A stretch of DNA of 64,000 bases, taken from the NCBI GenBank assembly GCA_044225795.1, contig JBGAIF010000001.1, positions 248,001 through 312,000 on the forward strand, given 5' to 3'. Positions 24,364 to 35,700 of this stretch are shown here, in pieces. How positions within the stretch are numbered: the stretch's first letter is position 1; each line of letters begins with the position of its first letter. Source of the stretch: Nemorincola sp044225795. GTDB taxonomy: Bacteria; Bacteroidota; Bacteroidia; Chitinophagales; Chitinophagaceae. The notes below the pieces were generated by a model. That model was given only the letters and a program-made list of their open reading frames with translations. It did not search any database and had not been told where the DNA came from. The translations under genes were made by a program, and so were the position numbers.

Positions 24364-25224
24364 TTATGGTATCCTGAAGGGAGCCAGCAACGTAAGTACA
24401 GAGCCTTTATCCTTTGGCTCATCGAACGCAGCTGTAGCCGAGGCCGCGGGAACCGTGCCCGGCAATGTCGTGATGTCAATTCCTTCCTGACCTTGTAATT
24501 CTTCTCCGTTATAAAAAGCCTGCAATCCTGCAAGCGGCGGAATATTATTTGTGATCCATGGAGCAGGATGCTCAGGAGCCAATGCGTAATCGAGCAGGCG
24601 CCTAATATAACGTACGTGCGATGCATGACGTGCATTTGCACATTGCAACCTCATCATTTGCTCCAGCGCGTTCTTATCGTTGAGGACAGCGTACAGCTCG
24701 CCTTTGTACCCTCCAAGTATAGTATCTTCAAACGCTTCGGCGAGTGCAATAAAGGTCGGATAATCGCTGAATGTAGCCCATTTACCGCCAGCGGTAAAAT
24801 CGTAAGTGCCCGTGTGGATATAATAAGGATTTGCGGCGGTGGCGTCATAGTTCTTGGGGGTATATGGTACGCCTCCCAAATTGGTGATGGCAGTCATCAA
24901 ATACTTGATATGCGCGAGTTTCTGATCTTCCACTATATTCAGAGACGCTTTATCAATATCACGCACGAGAGCCCCGGTATTATTGCCAGTATGGTAGAAG
25001 TTGTATGCGAAGAATTCCATCTCCAGGCAGAAATTGAGTGCCTGCATCACAGTATCTCCGGTAGTTTGCGCTTCGGCCTTTTTAAACAGGGAACCTAAAG
25101 CAAGCGGTACAGCTGCGAGCGCAACTTTGGAACCGAAGCTTCTCAACGCATCACGACGATCGGCTTGCTCGAACAAACCGGTCTCTGCCTGCTCTATCTC
25201 TTTTATTATGTGCTTAAAGTTCAT
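24364..25224 (-). CDS. Ferritin-like domain protein with Tat-like leader (second of pair)
   Basis: A 286-residue protein of the exported ferritin-like (Ferritin_2/DUF4439-type) group. The N-terminal part contains a twin arginine before a hydrophobic stretch (DRRDALRSFGSKVALAAVPLALGSL), preceded by an unusually long leader of about 23 residues. The core carries helices with carboxylate and histidine positions of a four-helix bundle (LNFCLEMEFFAYNFYHTG, VEDQKLAHIKYLMTAI, IALAEAFEDTILGGYKGEL in outline, CANARHASHVRYIRRLL). Function is unknown; di-iron binding is possible. It lies 14 bases after its paralogue and both run from one operon. Confidence 0.83.
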   Translation of the reverse strand: MNFKHIIKEIEQAETGLFEQADRRDALRSFGSKVALAAVPLALGSLFKKAEAQTTGDTVMQALNFCLEMEFFAYNFYHTGNNTGALVRDIDKASLNIVEDQKLAHIKYLMTAITNLGGVPYTPKNYDATAANPYYIHTGTYDFTAGGKWATFSDYPTFIALAEAFEDTILGGYKGELYAVLNDKNALEQMMRLQCANARHASHVRYIRRLLDYALAPEHPAPWITNNIPPLAGLQAFYNGEELQGQEGIDITTLPGTVPAASATAAFDEPKDKGSVLTLLAPFRIP

Positions 25225-25238
25225 GTTCTTAGTATAGC

Positions 25239-25943
25239 TTAGTTAGGTAATTTGCTTGCATCAAACCTGGTATGAATGAATGTCTGAGCCTGTGTAAGTA
25301 CGGCATGCGGCGAACTGATCTTATCCAGACCATCCGCGTCTGTTGCATTGCCGACACTTGAACTACTCAGCGCAAATGTGCCGTAATCAAGCAAGTTGCG
25401 GAAATATGCCGAATGGCGAGCTTCGACAGAGGCCATTTTGCTAAATGTAAGCAGGTGATCTGTACTCTGGAACAGACGAGCCACACCATTGAATGCAGAG
25501 ACCACGATGTCTTCCAATATCACAGAATAAGTCATTACACTGGTACGATCGGCGAAGGTAACCAATGAAAAATCAGGTGAAATATCTGCTATGGCATCCT
25601 TGCCGAGCAATTTTTTTATGAATTCTCTATGACCGATCTCCTGATCGCGCACATCTTTAAGCAGATCATATTCAGTAGGATTCATTCCATAATACGGAGT
25701 AGCAAAAGCCTGTGTGTAGAAAGCAGCTTCGAGTTGCTGAGTTATATAAAGCAGGTTAAGCAGCGCTACATCATCGGACCCCAAGTATACATCAGATGTT
25801 CGTGTACGGGGGTGGCAAGCAGACAGTACCGCACCGGCACCAGCAATACCACCAGCCAACCGGAAAAAATTACGGCGCGACATCCCGGATGTCAAGCTCA
25901 AATCATCCTCCTGCCGGCCCGCAGGCACATTGTTCATTTCCAT
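25239..25943 (-). CDS. Ferritin-like domain protein, Tat lipoprotein (first of pair)
   Basis: A 234-residue protein. The leader SRRNFFRLAGGIAGAGAVLSAC combines a twin-arginine motif with a lipobox, so the product should be exported folded by Tat and lipid-anchored. The four-helix-bundle segments are visible: LLYITQQLEAAFYTQAF, DQEIGHREFIKKLLG, VILEDIVVSAFNGVARLF and ASVEARHSAYFRNLL, with Glu/His residues at the positions of a ferritin-like di-iron centre. Export in folded form fits a protein that takes its metal in the cytoplasm. Its role (iron storage, oxidative protection) is inferred only. The ATG at 25943 is used, which leaves 20 residues before the Tat motif. Confidence 0.85.
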   Translation of the reverse strand: MEMNNVPAGRQEDDLSLTSGMSRRNFFRLAGGIAGAGAVLSACHPRTRTSDVYLGSDDVALLNLLYITQQLEAAFYTQAFATPYYGMNPTEYDLLKDVRDQEIGHREFIKKLLGKDAIADISPDFSLVTFADRTSVMTYSVILEDIVVSAFNGVARLFQSTDHLLTFSKMASVEARHSAYFRNLLDYGTFALSSSSVGNATDADGLDKISSPHAVLTQAQTFIHTRFDASKLPN

Positions 25944-26197
25944 ACGTTTTGTTTAATAGTTATGCACACCAGGTGCTACAACCGATAATATTTCTAAACG
26001 GCCTTAAAATTAAAAAAAGGACGCTGCAAAGCAAACATTTCTGTATCCCTGATAAAAATTAACTGAATATACCTATACCTGTTTTATGCAATGAGATAAA
26101 GCTATTCAGAAAAATCAGAAAAAAAAAATCGGATACTGTACCGGGACACCTCACATAGAATTTTATATATTTATTTGTGTGGTGAAAAGAGGTGTAT

Positions 26198-27970
26198 TTA
26201 TTTTTTCTTTTTTAATACCATGCGCTCAAGTTTGTCGCGGAGTTCATGCATATTGACCGGCTTGTATAGAAAATCATTGAATCCTGCCTCAAAAATTCGC
26301 TGCTGTTCTGTAACCGAAGCGGTGAATGCAATTACCACTACCCCAGACTTTTCCGGGTCGGGGATTGCACGAATCAACCTGATAGCATCATACCCCCCCA
26401 TACCCGGCATATGCAGATCGAGTAACACTGCATCGAAGCTTTGAGCAATACACGCCTCATATGCCCGCTTCCCGTCCTCTACGATCACTGGCTTGATATT
26501 CAGTTTGTCCAACTGTTTCTTCATGATCAGCCGGTTAATGTCATTATCCTCGGCGACAAGGATTCTCAGGTCGCTGAGGTCTTCCGGAGCTATTCGTTCA
26601 GGCATTACGATCTCCCGATCCTCATCGGCAATCTCGAAAGTGATCGTAAAGGAAAATTTAGCACCGTTTCCAATACTGCTCTCCAACCGGATGTCGCTAC
26701 CAAACAAGCCAAGTAATTGTTTGACAATGGCAAGCCCGAGACCAGTACCTCCATATTTCCGGGTAATATGAGACTCGGCCTGCGTAAACAATTCAAATAT
26801 CTTTTCGTGACGGTCGGGGTGTATGCCTATGCCTGTATCTGTGACAGAAAACATAACTGTAACAGTCTTTTCTGTCTTGTTAACACAGCCGATCTGTACG
26901 GTTATACTACCCTTCTCCGTGAACTTAATGGCGTTGCTACCCAGGTTGTAAATAAGCTGAGACAAGCGTGTAGGGTCGCTTACCACATGTATTCCAGACA
27001 ATTCAGGATCAATATTGAGAACGAAGTTCAGTCTTTTATCGGCAGCTTTTATTTTTAATCCGGAGCAGATATTGCTCATAAAATCTGCCAATTGGAAAGA
27101 AACCGTCTCCAGTTCCAGCCTGTCTGAATCTATTTTGTTAATGTCCAATACATTATTGATCAAAGAAAGCAGATCGAGTGTAGATGACTGCAGTATCTTC
27201 AGATTCTCTTTCTGTCGTTCATGCGGCGCATCTTCTGCCAATAACTCCGTGATACCGACCACCGAATTGAGTGGTGTGCGCAATTCATGAGACATTGTAG
27301 ACAAGAAATTTGATTTTGTCTCAGCCAATTTTCTAGCTTCTGCAATAGACTCTTGCAATTGTGCATTCAGCTGTTCTTTTTCAGCGAGGTTTTGCCGGAA
27401 TGCCTCAAAAAACAGATAATGAGACAGCAATATTGAAATAAAATTGAGCAAGATAATTATCTCATGCCCGGGCGACGCAAATTCCTGTCCGCTACCAGCA
27501 AAATATACTTCCATATTGCCTTTCAGGAAAATCAGCAGCAACACCGGCAAGGTGCTGAGAACAGAATAAATGATGCCACCCATGCTCCCCAGGATGTAAA
27601 AAGCACTGAGCGCGACCATAAAAACAAACTGTACGGTTATCAGATTTATCCTGTGCGCATAAATAAAGATGTTCGTCCAAATGATAAGCAGCCCGGCGAT
27701 AAGCATAATGTGCGCGATAACATTGATCAGCGACGGGCGCCACAAAACAACCTTGGTGATAGAGAGGTATAATAAAAAAGCTACCGATGCCCGTATTACC
27801 TGCAAATGCTGCCCGTAAGCAGCGCCCATGCAAATAACGATCGCGGCTTTGAGCAGCGAAAAAATCAATATCATTAATATGATACGGATCCTAGCTCTCA
27901 GAAAGCTATCCGGCTCCGTAGCCATGGCTCTGCGGAGAGACCAGTTGAAGAATGGCAGGGGTTGGTTCAT
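26198..27970 (-). CDS. Membrane-bound hybrid histidine kinase with C-terminal receiver
   Basis: A 590-residue kinase. The start chosen is the ATG at 27970 (MNQPLPFFNWSLRRAMATEP); codons upstream in frame do not look coding. Six or so membrane helices occupy about 35-200, with no periplasmic sensor domain of note (MASE-like arrangement), then a short coiled coil. HisKA has His in STMSHELRTPLNSVVG; HATPase has NLGSNAIKFTEKGS, DTGIGIHPDRHEKIFELF and GGTGLGLAIVKQL; the receiver at about 465-580 has VAEDNDINR, LLDLHMPGMGG and YKPVNMHEL. There is no Hpt, unlike the kinase at 17763. It is transcribed alone. Confidence 0.9.
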   Translation of the reverse strand: MNQPLPFFNWSLRRAMATEPDSFLRARIRIILMILIFSLLKAAIVICMGAAYGQHLQVIRASVAFLLYLSITKVVLWRPSLINVIAHIMLIAGLLIIWTNIFIYAHRINLITVQFVFMVALSAFYILGSMGGIIYSVLSTLPVLLLIFLKGNMEVYFAGSGQEFASPGHEIIILLNFISILLSHYLFFEAFRQNLAEKEQLNAQLQESIAEARKLAETKSNFLSTMSHELRTPLNSVVGITELLAEDAPHERQKENLKILQSSTLDLLSLINNVLDINKIDSDRLELETVSFQLADFMSNICSGLKIKAADKRLNFVLNIDPELSGIHVVSDPTRLSQLIYNLGSNAIKFTEKGSITVQIGCVNKTEKTVTVMFSVTDTGIGIHPDRHEKIFELFTQAESHITRKYGGTGLGLAIVKQLLGLFGSDIRLESSIGNGAKFSFTITFEIADEDREIVMPERIAPEDLSDLRILVAEDNDINRLIMKKQLDKLNIKPVIVEDGKRAYEACIAQSFDAVLLDLHMPGMGGYDAIRLIRAIPDPEKSGVVVIAFTASVTEQQRIFEAGFNDFLYKPVNMHELRDKLERMVLKKKK

Positions 27971-28063
27971 TAGTATTTGGTGATGGCTGTAAAGATAATG
28001 AACGGAATCAGTGTATGGTAAACCTATAAAAATATGACCTTGATTTATGCAGCCTAAAACCAA

Positions 28064-28390
28064 AAACTTCTATAAACTATATGTTCCCGTAGTTCAATTT
28101 GGCTGAATTATCACTCCTGTATGGCGACAGATATCAATTCTTTCCTACGACGAAGACGAATGGTACACGCGCCCTTTCACGAAGGGCCATTCGCACCTTC
28201 AGTTGACTACCGATTACCTTGTATCGCTGAAGGTCGATAACCTCCAAAGCAGAAGCGTAATCACTGCCTGATGTCATGTAACTAAGAAATGAGGCCAAAA
28301 AAACAGCCGAAGACACATTGGTGGCAATAATATTTGCGGAGTATTTCTCCCAAGTAGGTTCACTGTATCGCCTGTTCATCAGATACCCGT
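28064..28390. other. Intergenic stretch with no confident gene
   Basis: Short open frames exist on both strands: an 81-residue frame on the minus strand at 28134-28379, and plus-strand fragments reading SYDEDEWYTRPFTKGHSHL and ending near 28270. None has a start signal, a domain or continuity. The composition looks semi-coding, so this may be a decayed gene, but I cannot say which. Confidence 0.4.
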
Positions 28391-28543
28391 TTAATAACTA
28401 TGCCTTTTATGAGGCGTGTAAGCCCGCATCAGGTCGGCCCCGCATCCGCACTTTCTGGCACTACGGCAACCTTGTGCCAACGGAACCAGAAAGCAGATAA
28501 AAAGAATATACCCGATGAGCCTCTCTACCCTGCTACGTTTCAT
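28391..28543 (-). CDS. Very small lipoprotein, 50 residues
   Basis: Starting at the ATG at 28543, the frame reads as a near-minimal lipoprotein: a charged start MKRSRVER, a hydrophobic core LIGYILFICFLVPLAQ and a lipobox-like AQGC. The 25-residue mature part RSARKCGCGADLMRAY is Cys-rich and basic at the end (HKRHSY). I do not know the family. It is divergent from the glycosyltransferase gene at 28566 with 22 bases between starts, and that gene's -7 box overlaps its first codon. It could be spurious; the lipoprotein leader is the main support. Confidence 0.5.
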   Translation of the reverse strand: MKRSRVERLIGYILFICFLVPLAQGCRSARKCGCGADLMRAYTPHKRHSY

Positions 28544-28550
28544 ACTTTTG
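28543..28550 (+). promoter_or_regulatory. -7 box TACTTTTG for the 28566 glycosyltransferase
   Basis: An exact TAnnTTTG match 15 bases before the TTG start codon; it supports that start. No -33 TTG is evident. It overlaps the start codon of the divergent small lipoprotein. Confidence 0.5.
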
Positions 28551-28565
28551 TAAAAATAAGGATTA

Positions 28566-29657
28566 TTGGCAATCAACAAACAACGGAACATATTAGTTGC
28601 GCCACTGGATTGGGGGCTGGGGCATACAACCCGCTGCCTTCCGATGATACAGTTCCTTCAAGAGATGGGGCATCATGTTGTATTTGCAGGCAATCAATGG
28701 CAGTGCTCATTTGTCAAAAAAAGTATCGCCGATCTGGCATATGTACATTTGGAAGGATATAATGTCTCCTATTCTGCCCTCAACAGATGGGCGCAAATGG
28801 GTATTGTCAGTCAACTTCCTTCAATTCACAGGTCAATAAAAAGGGAAAACCGGCTTCTGAAGCAAATATGCAAAGAACATAATATACATGGCATCGTATC
28901 GGACAATCGATACGGATCTTTTCATGACGATATACCATCAGTGATCGTCACTCACCAACCGGGATTAATAACAGGGTTGGGGGCCATTCCTGACCGGATC
29001 ATTCAAAAGGTGCATTACCAATACCTCAACCGATTTGAAGCAGTTTGGATACCAGATATAAGCGGAGAGATAAATCTTGGTGGATGCCTGTCGCATCCGG
29101 ACAGGATGCCGGACAGAGCTGAATATATAGGATTGTTATCGAGATTCGAAAGGCGAGATGTTGCCGTAAACCTTGACAGAATACTCATTCTGCTCTCTGG
29201 ACCTGAACCCCAGAGAAGTATCCTTGCTGCATCTTTGTGGAAGCAGGTAGCGAGGTATGACGGACAGGTAACTTTTGTGGCCGGAAACGAACATGCCTTA
29301 CCACCAAAAGATATCCCTCAGCACATACGATACCACGCTCTGCTTACCGGTGACGAACTACTGTACGAACTCAATGAATGCGCAACTGTTGTTTGCCGTA
29401 GCGGTTATTCGACACTGATGGACCTAGTAGCTTTGGGCAAAAAATCGATCATCGTCCCCACACCGGGACAAACCGAGCAAGAATACCTGGGACTCTCTTT
29501 GCATGAAAAAGGTATTTTTTTATCTGTGAAACAGAAAAATCTGAATCTTAACAATGTTATGCAGTCTGCCAAAGATTTCCCGTTTTATCAGCTTGATGTA
29601 CAGCCAGCTTATACTCTTTATAAAAAAGTAATTCAGAACTGGGTCAGTAAATTATGA
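28566..29657 (+). CDS. MurG/UGT-like glycosyltransferase starting at TTG
   Basis: A 363-residue GT-B enzyme. The N-terminal domain opens NILVAPLDWGLGHTTRC, with the glycine-rich loop of UDP-sugar transferases. The C-terminal domain has ILILLSGPEPQRS, CATVVCRSGYSTLMDLVALGKKSIIVPTPGQTEQEYLG in outline, the donor-binding region. The start is TTG at 28566, because the GLGH loop begins at residue 16 and no ATG precedes it in frame; the -7 box 15 bases earlier agrees. Donor and acceptor are unknown. It differs clearly from the GT-B enzyme at 4111 (DWGLGH versus GTGNGH) although both share the fold. Confidence 0.82.
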   Translation: MAINKQRNILVAPLDWGLGHTTRCLPMIQFLQEMGHHVVFAGNQWQCSFVKKSIADLAYVHLEGYNVSYSALNRWAQMGIVSQLPSIHRSIKRENRLLKQICKEHNIHGIVSDNRYGSFHDDIPSVIVTHQPGLITGLGAIPDRIIQKVHYQYLNRFEAVWIPDISGEINLGGCLSHPDRMPDRAEYIGLLSRFERRDVAVNLDRILILLSGPEPQRSILAASLWKQVARYDGQVTFVAGNEHALPPKDIPQHIRYHALLTGDELLYELNECATVVCRSGYSTLMDLVALGKKSIIVPTPGQTEQEYLGLSLHEKGIFLSVKQKNLNLNNVMQSAKDFPFYQLDVQPAYTLYKKVIQNWVSKL

Positions 29658-29781
29658 CCTAAGATATTCACAAGACCCTCATGTGTTCATGGTTTATCCA
29701 TGCACTTTTCTTATATTTAGGCTTATAAATGAGCTGATCCGCGAAACAAGATTCCTGGTGGTCACTATAACTCTGTATTGA

Positions 29782-32700
29782 ATGATCCGACGTATACCCT
29801 ATATATATCTGAGCAGATATTCACCAATAACGTTCTTAGTAGTGCTATTTCTGTTGTCGGGGTTTGCTGCAAGCGGGCAACTGACGTCAGAATTCAGATA
29901 TTCCGATTCGGCCGGATGCGCTCCTCTAGTTATACGATTCGTCAACTCTTCAAAAAACGCGACAAGTTATCATTGGGACCTTGGGAATGGGATCACCTCT
30001 ACTGCAAAAGACGTTTCCGCTACGTATGTGACAGCCGGCACATATTCGGTAACACTCACTGCTTCTGACGGTGTGACGTCGAAAGACTCAACACTCGTGA
30101 TACGCGCCTATGGCAAGCCGACTGTAAATTTCAATTCCACGGATACTTCAGTATGCCCAATGGCACCTGTGAATTTTACGAACTCAACAGTTTCAAATGC
30201 GTGGGGCAGTGTATCCTACGTTTGGAACTTCGGGGATGGTATATCATTGGTCTCTGTCAATCCAACGCATTACTTTGTGACACCCGGCCGCTACAGCATA
30301 ACACTGTTTGCAATGAACAGCAAGGGGTGTGTAAATACTAATACCAAGGGTGGATTTGTCAACATACAACCACAGCCAGGCGTATTCTTCAAGATGTCAG
30401 ACAACTACCTGTGCAAGCCCGGCAGTATCCTGTTCACCGATTCGGTAACAGGAAAGCTACCACTTGTCAAGACCTGGCATTTTGGAGATGGCACGACATC
30501 ATATGCCACCAAACCGGCTCACGGATACTCGGTACCCGGCTGGTATGATATACAACTAACAGTAAAGGACGCAAACGGCTGTGCCGACAGTGTCATTCTA
30601 CCTAGTGCAATTGGTGTGAGTGGGTTTAATGCGTCATTCACACCTGTCACAACCGCCTGCATCAAACGGGAGGTAAGATTCGTGAATACCAGCTCAAAAT
30701 ATACTACAAGCAAATGGGACTATGGGGATGGTTTCATCGGTTTCTCTGATACAGGTTCGCATGTATATATCGCACCAGGCACATACAATGTAAAGCTTAT
30801 TGTATACAACGACACTTGCTACGATTCGGTAGTTCATCCTGTAACTATTGTAAACAACACTGGTTCATTTACAGCTTCCCAACTTTGTACCCCCGCATCT
30901 ACTGTCAGTTTTAATGCTACCGTACCTGCCGGCACAACAGTCAAGTGGGACTTCAGTGATGGAGTGGCTACAGGGAATTCTGTGATCCACAATTTCAGCA
31001 ATACCATAAAACCACCCATCTACCCGGTATATATGATATATACCAATGGCTTTGGCTGCGTAGATTCGGCCAGTATTGCCGACACCATGAAAAATCCATT
31101 TATAGTACTGACGCTATCTGATTCGGTAATAGGTTGCGCGCCGTTGCATACACACTTTCATGTACTTACTTTTTATAAGATCAAGCACCCACATCCGCCA
31201 TGTCCTGACCCTGGTTGTGACGAGCTGGTATTCCCATACCCTTATGCCCTCAGCAGCTACGTATGGGATTTCGGAGATGGGTCTCCAACAGCTACCGGAT
31301 CAAACCCAATACACATTTATACAGCTACAGGTAAGTATATCGCACATTGTCACGCAGTCACCGTTAACGGGTGTGCAGTTGACACAACTTTTGAGATCAA
31401 AGTCGGGAAAACGCTTAACCCATCTTTCACAATGAGTCCAACACATCTGTGTGCCGGACAACCCATGGTTCTGACAAGTACTTCTCCCGACAACTCTTTA
31501 GCCGACAATTATACATGGGACCTGGGAGAAGGAGCACTGAAAGATTCGCAAAGTCCCATCTACATACACCGGTCTGAAGAACCGGGCATACATGACGTAA
31601 AACTTGTGATGTGGAACAATGGCTGCAAGTCTACTCCGACAGCACCTCAAAAAGATACGATTGACGGTCCTAATGCCCGCTTTCTGAATACATACACCTG
31701 CATACCCAGAAATGGTATGACTTATACAAAGTATACCATAGGTGATACTTCTCACTTGTGGCAGTTTGGTGATGGTACAACCTCTACTCTTGATAACCCT
31801 ACCCATTATTACCCCGGCCTGAACACCTATGTGGCAACGTTAACCACCTATAATCCGACAACGGGGTGCCGGGATACAGGAAGTATCACAATCGAATTGC
31901 AACGCATGGCGATTGTGGTACACCCATACTTATCTGCACTTTGCAGAGATGTGGTAGATACGATCTCTCTCCAAATATACCGCACCGACACTACCAATCC
32001 ATATAAGCTCAGATGGTATAATAACGGCATACTTACAGACACGCACCTGCCTGACCCGCCGCCACCACTTGCCCGCGATTGGAGAGACACCATCTATCAC
32101 CCAATGGTTGTAAAAGGAGACAATTCAATCGTGGTCATCTGCCAGGATAATCACAATTGTTATGACACAGCATATGCACATGTGCTTGTAGCGAAACCAA
32201 CAGACACGTTTGACTTTACCCCGCCGGCTACCTGCCCGTCAACAGCGATCTATTTTACCGACCGCTCAACTGATGTTGCAGGAGTTTCTGTAGTATCCTA
32301 TGCCTGGAGCTTTGGTGATGGCACCAGCAGCACACTTACCACACCTTTTACTACACACACATATACGGCATCTGCAAGCTATACAATAAAAGAAATTGTT
32401 ACCGATAACCTTGGATGCTCAGACACACTTGTCAGCGCATCCAAGCCTACCGTGCACAGACCTAAGGCAGGATTCCTTGCCAGTAGTACATATACCTGCG
32501 AAAAAGTAACTATCAGCTTCAATAATACGTCTACGGGGAGCAGTTCCTGGCTTTGGTCATTTGGTGATGGTACCACCTCGACACTTGCGCTGCCAGTACA
32601 TACCTATACAACACCGGGGAGTTACACAGTAAGACTGATCGCCAATGATATATATGGATGTTCGGACACCGCATCGGAGCCAAATTATGTGATCGTAAAT

Positions 32701-35700
32701 CCAAATCCCAAGGCTTCATTCCATGTTGACGACTCATTTGCTGTTTGTCCACCATTAACGGTAAACTTCATCAACACCAGCACAGGCGCTACATTCGACT
32801 TCTGGTCCCTCGGTGATGGTAGCTATTCGACTGATGTATACCCCAGCAATATATACGTAAGCCCGGGACAATACCATATCAACCTTAAGGTATCCAACCC
32901 GTATGGTTGTATAGATACTGCTTCTGCCGACGTGCGTGTATTTGGCTATACGGGAGCCTTTACATACACACCTTTAAATGTTTGCTTATCTTCTCCTGTC
33001 CATTTTAAAGGAATATTCAGTAAGATCATCGACATGGTATGGGACTTTGGCGATGGCGTGATATCGAACCCATCCATATCAGATACTATTTCTCATATTT
33101 ATGCCAATCCAGGTTCATATATGCCAAAGCTTGTGCTCACCGGCGTATCGGGTTGCAGCAATTTCAGCTATGGCGCTGACACCATAAGAGTTGACACCAT
33201 TACCGCAGGATTTAAGATCAATCCCAACCCTGTATGTCAATACAGCAATGTGACGTTCACTGATACATCTGCCGCCATGTTCCTGCCACCCAATACATGG
33301 ACATGGTCCTTTGGCGCCGGCGGAACGAGCACGCTCCGCTCACCCGTATTTGCCTACAGTGTGGCCGGTACTTTTCCTATAACACTTACTGCAGCCAATG
33401 CGGCCGGGTGCAGCGGGTCTTTTACAAAAAATATTACCATCAATCCCGGCCCTGACACTATCATCGGAAATAAGAACCTATGTCTTGGCACAACTGTGCT
33501 CTTCAGTGATGCAACATCCGGCGGTGTATGGAGCAGCAGTAATACCGGAGCGGTTCGAATTGATCCTGTTACGGGATCTGCTACTACCTATGCATTGGGC
33601 ACATCCAGAATAGAATACAGTTTGCTGTCTACCGGATGTAAAGCCAGTATGACAGTAAGGGTGAATGATGTGCCAAAGCCGATAACAGGAAAAACTGATG
33701 TGTGTGCAGGGAGCTCTTCCAAGCTGAATGACGCAACCAGCAGCGGCATATGGAGCAGCAGCAATACAAGCGTTGCGACCATAGACGCCACCACAGGAAT
33801 GACCTCGGGAATAAAACCCGGCACCTCTACGATATCCTATACACTATCATCCGGGTGCAGTGCTACACAGAGATTCACAGTAGACACCACACCGGTCTCA
33901 CCAACGGGTGTATCTACTGTTTGTGCAGGCATGGCCATTACATTAACTAATGCTGTGAGCGGCGGAAGCTGGAGCACAAGTAACACAGCAACAATTTTCA
34001 TAGGTCCGGTAACCGGCACCCTCACCGGACTGGCTGCAGGCACGGCTTCCGTCACTTATGCTTTATCTACTGGCTGTAGCGCGCTGCAAACCGTATCAGT
34101 TCACCCTGTACCATTAACCATTACCGGGAAGAACAGCATTTGCGCAACGGACACCTCCACATATAAGAACCTTACGCCTTCGGGCATATGGTCGTGCAGC
34201 AATACGACCGTAGGCACAATATCATCAGGCTTCTTTACGGCTATTTCCGCAGGAACTGTCACATTAACCTATTCACTTCCTACCGGCTGTAACACAACAA
34301 AAACCGTATCGGTTAACCCATTGCCGGGAGCTATAACCGGGAGCTCGCAAATGTGTGTCGGCACAGGGACATCTCTGAGCAATGCATCGACCGGCGGAAC
34401 GTGGAGCACATCTTCAACCATACTGAGCATAGGCTCAACATCCGGTATTGTGAGTGGATCGGCTGCCGGAACGGCAACAGTGAGCTATACATTAACAACA
34501 GGTTGCCTTGTTGCGAAACAATTGACTGTAAATCCATTGCCGTCTGCTATTGCGGGAGCTAAGAACCTATGCCTGGGTAATATTTCAACTTTGAGCGACG
34601 CCATACCTGGCGGCCTGTGGAGTTCCCCGGACGCCACGGTAAGCGTAGCAGGAGGAAGCGGTGTGATCACCGGGACTGCAACAGGCACAGCAACTATTAC
34701 ATATGCTTTATCTACCGGATGCTATGCTACAGTACAGGTCACCATAAATCCGGTACCACCAAGTATAACAGGCATACCTAAGGTATGTGCCGGGTCTTCT
34801 GTATTGCTTAGTAACTCGTTTGGCGGTGGCTCATGGAGCAGCAGTGCCCCATCAATTGCCACAATAGATGCCAGTGGAAAACTTACCGGAATTGCCGGAG
34901 GCTCGGCAACTATCACCTATATGTCTGCCGTCGGGTGCAGCGTAAGTATTACAGCTACAGTTGTGCCGGTAGTTGCCGCAATAACAGGACCGGCAGAGGT
35001 GTGTGAAGGAACAAACATTTCATTGTCCGACTTCACCCCTGGTGGAACATGGTCATCAAGTAATATTAGCATAGCTACCGTTGATCCTTCCGGAAATGTA
35101 AAGGCATTGCATACGGGCACCGTTACAATTTTCTACACATCGGCCGCTGCATGCGGTACTGCATCTGCGGCCATAGCCGTGAAACCATTGCCGAACGCCG
35201 GAAAAATCACCGGACCAACAAGAGTATGCGCAGGAGCTTCCATATTGCTTAGCGACAGCATCGTGGGCGGATCCTGGAGCAGCGGAAATTTATCATTAGC
35301 CGACGTAGATGTAAATGGCCAGGTAACAGCTATTGCAGCCGGTGCTGCGGGCATTACTTATACTTATACAAACAGTTGCGGCACGGCAAAAACACAAACA
35401 ATCATTATCATTGATCCTACACCTGAGACCATGCGCATCAACACGCATCCTGACACAACGCTATGCTCACAGACCTACTTCAGAAATTTTGGTGTATCTG
35501 AGCCAGAAAAAGCAGGTATGCACTATGTCTGGAGCGCGAGCAATGCCGAAATTTATGCAACTGGCGCAGGCAAGCAATATTGCCTGGTTAGCTTTCATAA
35601 TGAGGGCGATGGTATTGTTCGATTCGTAGCCATGCAATCGTCTACAGGTTGCGGCAGCGGAGATAGCATCGTATTTCATGTAAGCCACGACCAGGTAGAT

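Noticed and set aside
28134..28379. An 81-residue minus-strand protein
   Set aside because: No signal peptide, domain or start signal, and competing fragments in other frames; left as a possible decayed gene.
33451..35425. CRISPR-like array suggested by the regular spacing in the giant gene
   Set aside because: The periodic units are about 220-235 bases, vary in sequence and are fully coding; there are no short identical repeats with unique spacers.
33398..35629. Alternative-frame proteins inside the Ig-repeat region
   Set aside because: They recur because the DNA itself is repetitive; the main frame has a signal peptide, repeats and a sorting domain.
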